Notes under the pieces: generated by a model
What the model was told of the DNA's origin: nothing
What the model saw: the letters and a program-made list of their open reading frames with translations, nothing else
Databases searched by the model: none
Position numbers and translations under genes: made by a program
Part shown: in pieces, positions 16,236-22,527 of the stretch
How positions within the stretch are numbered: position 1 is the first letter of the stretch
Layout of the letters: each line of letters starts with the position of its first letter
NCBI GenBank assembly: GCA_013349735.1
Contig: DUZC01000003.1
Location: forward strand, 1 to 26,205
From: Rhodospirillaceae bacterium
Lineage (GTDB): Bacteria > Pseudomonadota > Alphaproteobacteria > Rhodospirillales > Magnetospirillaceae
Direction of reading: 5' to 3'
DNA length: 26,205 bases

Positions 16236-16265
16236 TTGACGATAAAGTGACAATAGATAATTATC
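16236..16265 (+). promoter_or_regulatory. Candidate promoter and palindromic operator of the toxin-antitoxin pair
   Basis: TTGACG (16236-16241) is followed after 17 nt by AATTAT (16259-16264, four of six consensus matches). The perfect palindrome GATAATTATC (16256-16265) covers this -10 box, as expected for autoregulation by an antitoxin. Confidence 0.35.
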
Positions 16266-16290
16266 ATGCCAGGATATGATATGGGTTAAT

Positions 16291-16701
16291 ATGGTTGAAC
16301 AGATACCCGAGTATCAGCTTGAGTTCCTGTTGGCCTTCGATGGACGTATCCATCACCTTGAGAAAGGCTACTGGGTCAAGTTCGAGATCAAGCGCATTGC
16401 CGGAACACCAGAACGACCACACGGTCTATCCTATTCGTTCACGGTGCACGCTCCTGATGGGCGGCGACTCGTCGGATTTGATAATGCGCACGGGGTTGCG
16501 GCGGTGGGGTCACGCTTTAAGCAACGTCCCGTAGCCTATGACCACTGGCACCGGACGGGAACTGACGTAGGCCGACCCTATATATTTCGAGACGCCGAAA
16601 CTCTAATCGACGATTTTTTCGATGAGGTCGAACGGGTTCTTGGCGAACATGGCGTTTCAACGGCGGTAATCGGGATTGAAGAAATGGAGCGATCGAAATG
16701 A
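16291..16701 (+). CDS. TumE-type toxin of a toxin-antitoxin pair (DUF6516 family)
   Basis: A 136-aa protein that I recognise as TumE/DUF6516-like from its layout: an N-terminal strand region (EFLLAFDGRIHHLEKGYWVKFEIKRI), a central block HGLSYSFTVHAPDGRRLVGFDNAHG, and a C-terminal YIFRDAETLIDDFFDEVERVL. The family is annotated as toxins next to HTH antitoxins; the biochemical target is not settled to my knowledge. Its stop overlaps the next gene's start (ATGA, 16698-16701), typical of TA operons. The start is uncertain: ATG 16291 leaves a sensible leader after the predicted promoter, while ATG 16276 would add five residues but has AGGA only 1 nt away. Codons such as CTA, CGA and ATA are commoner here than in neighbouring genes, suggesting acquisition. 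Confidence 0.75.
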   Translation: MVEQIPEYQLEFLLAFDGRIHHLEKGYWVKFEIKRIAGTPERPHGLSYSFTVHAPDGRRLVGFDNAHGVAAVGSRFKQRPVAYDHWHRTGTDVGRPYIFRDAETLIDDFFDEVERVLGEHGVSTAVIGIEEMERSK

Positions 16702-17075
16702 CAAATCCGCGGATACAGAGTCTTAGATCGTTGAGAGAAGAGATGAAGTCGGTGGCGAGGGGCGAGAAGCCTTCCCCGGTTGATGCCGCTCACGCCAGTT
16801 TCAACTCCATCGATGCTTTGGTGCGCATGTTGACACCGGAAAATCGGCAATTGCTGGCCCTGATTCGCGACCGCAAGCCGACATCTGTTGCTGAATTGGT
16901 TCAGTGGTCCGGCCGTGCCCAACCGAACCTGACCCGGACCCTGGCGAAATTGGAGGCAGCTGGGTTCGTGACCATGACAAGCGATGGTCGGCGTAAAATA
17001 CCGAGGGTCTGCATCACCAAAATCCTGGTCGAGATTGATCCCTATTCGGAGAACGACAGTCTGCGCGTGGCGTGA
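16698..17075 (+). CDS. Winged-helix antitoxin / transcriptional regulator of the TA pair
   Basis: A 125-aa DNA-binding protein. A hydrophilic N-terminal arm (about 1-45) is followed by a MarR-like winged helix-turn-helix: ENRQLLALIRDRKPTSVAELVQWSGRAQPNLTRTLAKLEAAGFVTM (about 50-95), with the wing TSDGRRKIPRVCITKILVEI after it. It overlaps the toxin gene by 4 nt (ATGA). In such pairs this protein usually neutralises the toxin and represses the operon; the palindromes at 16171 and 16256 are possible targets. Here the toxin gene comes first and the antitoxin second. The exact family name is uncertain, but the HTH call is firm. Confidence 0.75.
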   Translation: MTNPRIQSLRSLREEMKSVARGEKPSPVDAAHASFNSIDALVRMLTPENRQLLALIRDRKPTSVAELVQWSGRAQPNLTRTLAKLEAAGFVTMTSDGRRKIPRVCITKILVEIDPYSENDSLRVA

Positions 17076-17239
17076 TGTCGGTCATGGGAGCTAGACCCTA
17101 TGTTCGCTCCGTTAGGTGACGGGAGGCCCACTCCGCGGCAAGCTTCTATCGAGGGGTACACCGAAAGTGCTGGTCCATGAAATCCAAATGGATCTATCTA
17201 TCGTGGCATAACGCCAATTGATCAAAGCAGGAGATTTCG

Positions 17240-18556
17240 TTGATTCCACGCTATAGCCGTCCCGAAATGGTTCAAATCTGGGAACCCGCCAATCGCTTCC
17301 GGATCTGGTTCGAGATTGAGGCGCATGCCTGCGACGCCCAGGCCCAACTCGGCGTTATACCGGCCGAGGCCGCCCGGCTTGTGTGGGAAAAAGGGGACAA
17401 GCCTTACACCCCAGAGCGGGTGCGGCGTATCGACGAAATCGAGGCCACGACCAAGCATGACGTTATCGCCTTTACCACCGAACTATCTGAACAGGTTGGC
17501 CCCGAGGCGCGTTTTGTTCATCAGGGCATGACCTCGTCCGATGTGCTGGACAGCTGTCTGGCCGTCCAGCTTTGCCAGTCCACCGATCTGCTGCTGGCCG
17601 ACATCGATGCCCTTCTGGAGGCCTTGGCGCTGCGGGCAAAAGAGACCAAGGATCTGGTTTGCATGGGGCGCAGCCACGGCATCCATGCCGAACCTGTCAC
17701 GATTGGGCTTAAATTCGCCGGGTTTCATGCCGAATTTCAACGCAATCGCCAACGCCTTCGCCATGCGCGCGCGGACATCGCCACCTGTGCCATTTCCGGT
17801 GCTGTCGGCACCTTCGCCAATATTGATCCCTTTGTGGAACGCTATGTTGCCGAAAAGCTTGGCCTTGTGCCTGAGCCGCTATCGACGCAGGTCATCCCGC
17901 GCGACCGTCATGCCATGTTCTTCGCGACGCTGGGCGTGATCGCCAGCAGCATTGAACGGGTGGCCACGGAAATACGCCATCTGCAACGCACCGAAGTCCG
18001 GGAAGCCGAAGAATATTTCTCACCGGGCCAAAAGGGCAGCTCGGCCATGCCGCATAAGCGCAATCCGGTATTAACGGAAAATCTTACCGGCCTGGCCAGA
18101 CTGGTCCGCGGCATGGTGGTGCCGGCGATGGAAAATGTCGCCCTTTGGCATGAACGGGATATCAGCCATTCGTCCGTGGAACGGATGATCGGCCCAGACG
18201 CCACGATTACGTTAGACTTCGCCCTGGCCAGATTGACCAATGTCATCAAGAATCTGGTTATTTATCCGGACGCCATTACCCGGAATCTCAACCAGCTGGG
18301 CGGCCTGATTTTCAGCCAGCGCGTCCTGCTGGCCTTGACGCAAAGTGGAATGAGCCGCGAGGACGCCTATAAAGCGGTCCAGCGCAACGCGATGCAGGTG
18401 TGGAATGGCAATGGCCGCTTCCTCGATCTGTTGCAAGCGGACGTGGAAGTGGAGTTCCATCTCGGCAAAGCCGCCATCGCCGAATTGTTCGATATGGGCT
18501 ACCACACCAAAGCCGTGGATGAAATCTTCCGGCGTGTCTTCACGCCCGACAGCTAA
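17240..18556 (+). CDS. purB: Adenylosuccinate lyase
   Basis: A 438-aa enzyme of the fumarase/aspartase superfamily. It releases fumarate from SAICAR and from adenylosuccinate in purine synthesis. Visible motifs are GMTSSDVLDSC, GRSHGIHAEPVTIG (catalytic His) and the signature GSSAMPHKRNP with the mobile-loop Ser. The start is TTG at 17240, chosen because AGGAG lies 6-7 nt upstream and the resulting MIPRYSRPEMVQIW is the normal family N-terminus. Upstream, 164 nt separate it from the antitoxin gene; I see no strong promoter there. Its stop (TAA) overlaps the stop of the convergent zeta gene in the sequence CTAA. purC and purS lie 1.3 kb downstream, so the purine genes are clustered but not in one operon. 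Confidence 0.96.
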   Translation: MIPRYSRPEMVQIWEPANRFRIWFEIEAHACDAQAQLGVIPAEAARLVWEKGDKPYTPERVRRIDEIEATTKHDVIAFTTELSEQVGPEARFVHQGMTSSDVLDSCLAVQLCQSTDLLLADIDALLEALALRAKETKDLVCMGRSHGIHAEPVTIGLKFAGFHAEFQRNRQRLRHARADIATCAISGAVGTFANIDPFVERYVAEKLGLVPEPLSTQVIPRDRHAMFFATLGVIASSIERVATEIRHLQRTEVREAEEYFSPGQKGSSAMPHKRNPVLTENLTGLARLVRGMVVPAMENVALWHERDISHSSVERMIGPDATITLDFALARLTNVIKNLVIYPDAITRNLNQLGGLIFSQRVLLALTQSGMSREDAYKAVQRNAMQVWNGNGRFLDLLQADVEVEFHLGKAAIAELFDMGYHTKAVDEIFRRVFTPDS

Positions 18557-18891
18557 GTCGGCTTTTGCTCAGAGGCCGCCGCCAACTCCTGCTTGGCCTG
18601 AACCAGAAAGCCCTCTCTTTGCCGCTCGAGCTCAGCCGCATCCGCAGCCAACCCTTTCGCCGCAAGATCCGCCTCGAGCTGTTTTAACAACATTTTGTGG
18701 CTCGGATCCGAAAGAGCATTTTCAACGACGGACCGGGCATAGAGGCTCGCCGGCTCGGGGCCAAGACCGAGCCGGTCAGCAACCCATAAACCAAGCAGCT
18801 TGGCGCCCCGGACATTGACCTTAAAGGCCAATTCCTCATCCAGGCGGTATTTGGCCTCAAATCCTTTTTCACGCTCATCCAATAGGCTCAT
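18553..18891 (-). CDS. F1-ATPase inhibitor subunit zeta (DUF1476 family)
   Basis: A 112-aa, mainly helical, charged protein. The opening LDEREKGFEAKYRLDEELAFKV and the following RGAKLLGLWVADRLGL match the alphaproteobacterial ATPase zeta subunit (PF07345, formerly DUF1476), which in Paracoccus inhibits ATP hydrolysis by the F1 motor through its N-terminal part. A further helical region (residues about 50-105) is conserved in layout. No ATP synthase genes are nearby, so it is encoded apart from its target. Its stop codon shares bases with the purB stop (CTAA). It is divergent from the TANGO2-like gene, with 107 nt between them. Assignment is by sequence recognition; inhibitory activity here is inferred. 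Confidence 0.85.
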   Translation of the reverse strand: MSLLDEREKGFEAKYRLDEELAFKVNVRGAKLLGLWVADRLGLGPEPASLYARSVVENALSDPSHKMLLKQLEADLAAKGLAADAAELERQREGFLVQAKQELAAASEQKPT

Positions 18892-18998
18892 GAACGGCCA
18901 GCCCTCTTTAATTGATTGGGCGAAATCATTATGCTTACCCTTACCCGCCCTGCCTCTTTATAGCGGCAGCCTCGTCTTCGGTGTACCGGAATTTTGCA

Positions 18999-19739
18999 AT
19001 GTGTACGGTCGTAGTTTTGCGCCGCCCCAATCACCCCTGGCCATTGCTCCTGGGCGCCAATCGCGATGAAATGATTGATCGGCCCTGGCGGCCACCGGCA
19101 CGACACTGGCCCGACCGCCCCAATGTCATTGCCGGCCAGGATCAATTGGCGGGCGGCTCATGGCTTGGGGTCAATGACGAAGGGCTGGTGGCCGCCATCC
19201 TTAACCGCATGGGAACCCTTGGACCCGAACAGGGAAAAAGATCACGGGGCGAACTGGTGTTGGATGCCTTGGATCATGCCGATGCCGAGGATGCGGCGCG
19301 GGCCTTGTCCCAATTGGATCCCCGAGCCTACCGCCCCTTCAACATGATTATCGCCGACAATCGAGACGCCTTTTGGTTGCGGGCTGATGGCCAAGGCGTG
19401 CATCTGACCGCGCTGGCTGAAGGGCTGTCGATGGTAACTGCCTTTGAGTTGAACGACCGGATTGATCCGCGCATCGCAAATTTTCTGCCGCGTTTTGAGA
19501 CCGCTCGCCCGCCCGAGCCGGACCAGGACGATTGGCAATCCTGGCAACAGCTGTTGGGCTGCACCGCTTCGGCCCAGGATCAAAGCGAAGCCGGGCTATG
19601 CTTTCAGCTGGAAAATGGCTTCGGCACCCGCAGTTCCGCGCTGATCGCCCTGCCAGGACTGGAAACCGCCGGAGCGCCGCCGATCCTTCTTTTCGCCGCC
19701 GGTCCGCCCGATAAATGCATTTATCATGCCCTCGGATAA
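18999..19739 (+). CDS. NRDE/TANGO2 family protein
   Basis: A 246-aa protein beginning MCTVVVLRRP. A Cys at position 2 and GANRDEMIDRPW (the NRDE motif, about residues 24-35) identify the NRDE/TANGO2 family, whose fold resembles N-terminal nucleophile hydrolases with Cys2 as the possible nucleophile after Met removal. Other conserved pieces are AGGSWLGVNDEGLVAAILNR and the late GFGTRSSALIAL. The ATG at 18999 is chosen because the family starts with Met-Cys; a longer open frame from 18912 adds 29 residues without a ribosome site. The bacterial function is not established to my knowledge; animal TANGO2 relatives have been linked to heme or lipid/acyl-CoA handling. It stands alone between the zeta gene and purC. 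Confidence 0.85.
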   Translation: MCTVVVLRRPNHPWPLLLGANRDEMIDRPWRPPARHWPDRPNVIAGQDQLAGGSWLGVNDEGLVAAILNRMGTLGPEQGKRSRGELVLDALDHADAEDAARALSQLDPRAYRPFNMIIADNRDAFWLRADGQGVHLTALAEGLSMVTAFELNDRIDPRIANFLPRFETARPPEPDQDDWQSWQQLLGCTASAQDQSEAGLCFQLENGFGTRSSALIALPGLETAGAPPILLFAAGPPDKCIYHALG

Positions 19740-19760
19740 GCTCTGCTTAACCGGGGACGG

Positions 19761-19789
19761 TTGTGCTTGGGCAGGCTCCCTGCTATATG
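19761..19789 (+). promoter_or_regulatory. Possible purC promoter
   Basis: TTGTGC (19761-19766) is followed after exactly 17 nt by TATATG (19784-19789). Both boxes are partial matches. The start would be near 19796, giving a leader of about 100 nt that contains the hairpins at 19805-19841. Confidence 0.3.
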
Positions 19790-19804
19790 GAATATAGAAA
19801 GCAA

Positions 19805-19841
19805 GAGGGACCGGACGCTTGACGCGCCGGTCCTTCGGCGC
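19805..19841 (+). promoter_or_regulatory. Two mutually exclusive hairpins in the purC leader
   Basis: Hairpin 1 pairs 19805-19814 with 19827-19836 (10 bp including one G-U, 12-nt loop). Hairpin 2 pairs GCGCCG (19824-19829) with CGGCGC (19836-19841) around 6 nt. The two share bases, so only one can form at a time. No T-run follows and I do not recognise a known riboswitch class; regulation is only a possibility. Confidence 0.3.
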
Positions 19842-19899
19842 TTAGGGAGATCAGGGCGCAGCCCGGGTCAGCCCCCCACTCTTTTGCCGGATTATGGCC

Positions 19900-20664
19900 A
19901 TGGCGCGACGCAAGCAGATTTACGAGGGCAAAGCTAAAGTTCTCTTTGAAGGTCCGGAGCCAGGCACGCTCGTCCAATATTTCAAGGATGACGCAACGGC
20001 CTTCAACAACAAGAAAAAGGGCACCATCACCGGCAAGGGAGTCCTCAACAATCGGATTTCCGAATATCTGATGTTGCGTCTGGGCGAAGTCGGTGTGCCG
20101 ACCCATTTTGTGCGCCGCCTGAACATGCGCGAACAGTTGGTCCGCGAAGTGGAAATCATTCCCCTGGAAGTCGTGATCCGCAATGTAGCGGCCGGATCGC
20201 TGAGCCAGCGCTTTGGCATTCCTGAGGGCACCCCCCTGCCACGCTCCATCGTCGAGTTTTATTACAAATCCGATGAATTGGGCGACCCAATGGTCTCGGA
20301 AGAACATGTGACGGCCTTTGGCTGGGCCACGGTGCATGACCTGGACGAAATTATGTCCCTGTCGCTGCGCATCAATGATTTCCTGACTGGGCTCTTTCTG
20401 GGCGTCGGGATCAGGTTGGTTGATTTCAAATTGGAATTCGGACGGCATTACACTGGCGAGGATATGCAAATTATCCTTGCCGACGAAATCAGCCCTGATA
20501 ACTGTCGGCTGTGGGACAATAAGTCTGGCGAAAAAATGGATAAAGACCGCTTCCGCCGTGACCTTGGCAATGTCGAGGAAGCCTATCAGGAAGTGGCGCG
20601 GCGCCTGGGTATTCTTCCCGAAGGCGGGCCGCGTGACATGAAGGGTCCTGAAACCGTTCAATAA
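19900..20664 (+). CDS. purC: SAICAR synthase (phosphoribosylaminoimidazole-succinocarboxamide synthase)
   Basis: A 254-aa cytoplasmic enzyme that joins CAIR and aspartate with ATP to form SAICAR. Motifs are RKQIYEGKAKVLFEG (ATP-binding start), FKDDATAFN, LPLEVVIRNVAAGS-like IPLEVVIRNVAAGS, and VDFKLEFG with ILADEISPDNCRLWD. Two ATGs are available, at 19894 and 19900; MARRKQIYEGKAK from 19900 agrees with the usual alphaproteobacterial start, and neither has a strong ribosome site. purS follows after 22 nt in the same direction. The product is the substrate of PurB, encoded upstream. The length is normal and no odd residues were noticed. Confidence 0.96.
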   Translation: MARRKQIYEGKAKVLFEGPEPGTLVQYFKDDATAFNNKKKGTITGKGVLNNRISEYLMLRLGEVGVPTHFVRRLNMREQLVREVEIIPLEVVIRNVAAGSLSQRFGIPEGTPLPRSIVEFYYKSDELGDPMVSEEHVTAFGWATVHDLDEIMSLSLRINDFLTGLFLGVGIRLVDFKLEFGRHYTGEDMQIILADEISPDNCRLWDNKSGEKMDKDRFRRDLGNVEEAYQEVARRLGILPEGGPRDMKGPETVQ

Positions 20665-20686
20665 ATTCAATCAAAGGAAGCAACCC

Positions 20687-20929
20687 GTGAAGGCTAAGGT
20701 GCACATCACCCTGAAAAGCGGCGTCCTCGATCCACAGGGCAAGGCGGTCCAGCATGCTCTGTCCTCCTTGGGATTTGCCGGTGTCGATAATGTTCGCCAG
20801 GGCAAATTTATCGAAATGACAGTGGCGGAAACGGATCCTGTGGTCGCCAAAGCCACGGTCGAGCAAATGTGTAAAAGCCTGCTGGCCAATACGGTGATCG
20901 AAAATTATTCGGTCGAGTTGGAAGTCTGA
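20687..20929 (+). CDS. purS: Phosphoribosylformylglycinamidine synthase, PurS subunit
   Basis: An 80-aa small subunit of the three-part FGAM synthase (PurS-PurQ-PurL). It begins with GTG at 20687, 7 nt after AGGAAG. The sequence has the usual features: AKVHITLKSGVLDPQGKAVQHALSSLGF and GKFIEMTV, ending in an acidic strand. PurS dimers bridge PurL and the glutaminase PurQ. In many genomes purQ follows at once; here the next gene is an unrelated conserved hypothetical, so purQ and purL must be elsewhere or beyond the window. Confidence 0.95.
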   Translation: MKAKVHITLKSGVLDPQGKAVQHALSSLGFAGVDNVRQGKFIEMTVAETDPVVAKATVEQMCKSLLANTVIENYSVELEV

Positions 20930-20942
20930 TCTGACGGGCTTT

Positions 20943-21347
20943 GTGGTTCATTCAGCCGATCAGGCCAAAGCTGCTTTGACGGCTGCTTTGGACAGTGACA
21001 TCGATGTGGTTCTGGTCTCGCCGCCTTTTGGCGCACAATCCTTGGGGATCGCCTATTTCCAAGCCATGTTGACCCTGGCCCGTCAAAGCGTTCCTGACGC
21101 CAAAGCGACGGCCATGCTCGATTGTGGTGATGCCCCCGGGCTGGCCTTGGCGGCTCTGTTTGCCGGCGTGGAAATGGTAAGGCTGTCAGCCGACCAGGAC
21201 ATGCTTGAGCGGCTCGATCAGATCGCCCGGTCATTACCGGGTAAAATTGTCGATCAGCGGCCGCATAATATCTTAGACCTTGCCGGTCATGCCAATCCGC
21301 TCATGGCGGCACGTCACTGGCTGAACCAGACAGGATCCCAGGAATAG
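20943..21347 (+). CDS. Conserved hypothetical alpha/beta protein following purS
   Basis: A 134-aa protein starting at GTG 20943 (MVHSADQAKAALTAAL), 13 nt after purS. The start has no clear ribosome site; the frame is open upstream to a CTG at 20931. The sequence alternates predicted strands and helices: VVLVSPPFGA, a long helix GIAYFQAMLTLARQSV, then ATAMLDCGDAPGLALAALFAGVEMVRLSADQ. This resembles part of a beta/alpha barrel, and DCGDAPGLALAAL looks like its most conserved segment. It is not PurQ: there is no glutaminase Cys nucleophile elbow or His/Glu pair. I recall similar short proteins in other alphaproteobacteria but no function. Position suggests co-transcription with purC and purS. 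Confidence 0.65.
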   Translation: MVHSADQAKAALTAALDSDIDVVLVSPPFGAQSLGIAYFQAMLTLARQSVPDAKATAMLDCGDAPGLALAALFAGVEMVRLSADQDMLERLDQIARSLPGKIVDQRPHNILDLAGHANPLMAARHWLNQTGSQE

Positions 21348-21436
21348 ACAATAACGGGGCAACCAATTTGGTCGCAAACAGGCGCAAGCCATGGCAGACT
21401 TTCTGTAGCTCGAAGCAACCAAGAAGGCCCATCATC

Positions 21437-21880
21437 ATGGACTTCAAACAAAGTCGGTCACTGGCTGAACGTAAAGTGATGCTCATTTATCAAAGCCGGC
21501 CGATCCGCGATCTGCTGACACCCATTTTCAAACAAATCGGCGCAGAAACTGTTAGCGCCGGCCCTTCTGTGGAAATGCTTCGTCAATTGGAACTCTTAAA
21601 ACCTGATATCATTTTCTGCGAATTTGAGATGGATACCTTGGATGGGCCAACCGTCGTCGCCCAATTGCGGCGCGAGCATAAACTCAAAACGCCGATCATC
21701 CTGGTGGTCGACGCGCAGGATGGGGATGCCAGGCAAAAATCCCGGCAATGCGGCGCTAACGAAAGTCTTTCCATGCCGTTTTCGGTCCATGACGTCATCA
21801 CCGTGACCCAAAAAGCTCTGGATCGCCCCGAGGCCCATGTTTTGCGTTTCGGACCAAGACCAACACCGGAAAAGAAATGA
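21437..21880 (+). CDS. Degenerate response-regulator receiver protein (pseudo-receiver)
   Basis: A 147-aa protein made of a single receiver-like domain. The fold is recognisable: KVMLIYQSRPIRDLLTPIF (strand 1/helix 1), LELLKPDIIFCEFEMDTLDGPTVVAQLR (strand 3), TPIILVVDA (strand 4) and SLSMPFSVHDVITVTQKAL (strand 5). The key residues are changed. The acidic pair of strand 1 is Tyr18/Gln19, the phospho-accepting Asp is Glu62, and the conserved Lys of KPF is Met113 (MPF). It should therefore not be phosphorylated in the usual way; Glu62 could mimic a permanently active state. The ATG at 21437 follows GAAGG. Its last codons overlap thiE (ATGA), so the two are translationally coupled. Its partner is unknown and no histidine kinase is nearby. 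Confidence 0.78.
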   Translation: MDFKQSRSLAERKVMLIYQSRPIRDLLTPIFKQIGAETVSAGPSVEMLRQLELLKPDIIFCEFEMDTLDGPTVVAQLRREHKLKTPIILVVDAQDGDARQKSRQCGANESLSMPFSVHDVITVTQKALDRPEAHVLRFGPRPTPEKK

Positions 21881-22527
21881 CTGGACGCACAGAAAATTCC
21901 GGGAGTTGCCGTCTCTATTTGATAACCCCGCCTGAGATTCACGATCTTGCGGTTTTTGCCAAAGATCTGGCCGTCGCTTTGGATAGCGGCGATGTGGCCT
22001 GCCTGCAAATACGCCTGAAAGGACTAGCCGAGGATCAACTCTGCCGTGCCATCGATGTTCTCCGCCCCGAAGCGCAAAAGCGCGGCGTCGCGGTGCTCTT
22101 GAACGACCGGCCAGACTTAGCCTTCGAAACGGGCTGCGATGGCGTCCATATTGGCCAGCAGGACAGCCCCTACGCCAAGGCGCGAGCCCTTGTCGGCGGT
22201 TCCGCCATCGTCGGCGTAACCTGCCATGACTCGCGGCATTTGGCCATGGAAGCGGGTGAAGCCGGGGCCGATTACGTGGCTTTCGGGGCCTTTTTTCCGA
22301 CGATGACCAAGCAAGCCAGCAGCCATGCCGAACCGGAAATCCTGACTTGGTGGTCCCAATTAATGGAGATTCCCTGTGTCGCCATCGGCGGGATCACGCT
22401 GGATAATGCAGCCGCCCTGATCGAGGCAGGGGCTGACTTCCTGGCGGTCTCAGCCGGAGTTTGGAACCATCCGGCGGGGCCGGCAGCAGCTGTACGCGAT
22501 TTCAACCGCCTAATTGCTACTTATTGA
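21877..22527 (+). CDS. thiE: Thiamine phosphate synthase
   Basis: A 216-aa TIM-barrel enzyme expected to join HMP-pyrophosphate and thiazole phosphate into thiamine phosphate. Family motifs are LYLITPPE, VACLQIRLKG, VLLNDRPDLAFETGCDGVHIGQQD, VGVTCHD, DYVAFGAFFPTMTK, VAIGGIT and a phosphate-binding AVSAGVW. The start ATG at 21877 overlaps the stop of the receiver gene by 4 nt. No other thiamine genes and no TPP riboswitch are visible. The QIRLKG and GAFFPTMTK forms differ a little from the E. coli enzyme (QLRxK, GxxFPTxTK) but keep the main residues, so a true ThiE is likely, with a TenI-like relative the alternative. Its 3' end overlaps epmA on the other strand by 18 nt. Confidence 0.88.
   Translation: MTGRTENSGSCRLYLITPPEIHDLAVFAKDLAVALDSGDVACLQIRLKGLAEDQLCRAIDVLRPEAQKRGVAVLLNDRPDLAFETGCDGVHIGQQDSPYAKARALVGGSAIVGVTCHDSRHLAMEAGEAGADYVAFGAFFPTMTKQASSHAEPEILTWWSQLMEIPCVAIGGITLDNAAALIEAGADFLAVSAGVWNHPAGPAAAVRDFNRLIATY

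Noticed and set aside
17100..17180. 26-codon frame (MFAPLGDGRP...) between the antitoxin gene and purB
   Set aside because: No ribosome binding site and no recognisable sequence; most likely chance.
17164..17208. Imperfect inverted repeat GGTCCAT ... ATGGATC upstream of purB
   Set aside because: The arms have a mismatch, it does not line up with a convincing promoter, and it is no stronger than expected by chance in 160 nt.
20930..21347. purQ expected after purS
   Set aside because: The frame here has none of the class I glutaminase motifs, so it was annotated as a conserved hypothetical instead.
21840..21900. TPP riboswitch before thiE
   Set aside because: thiE starts inside the receiver gene's stop codon, leaving no leader, and no TPP-aptamer core is visible upstream.
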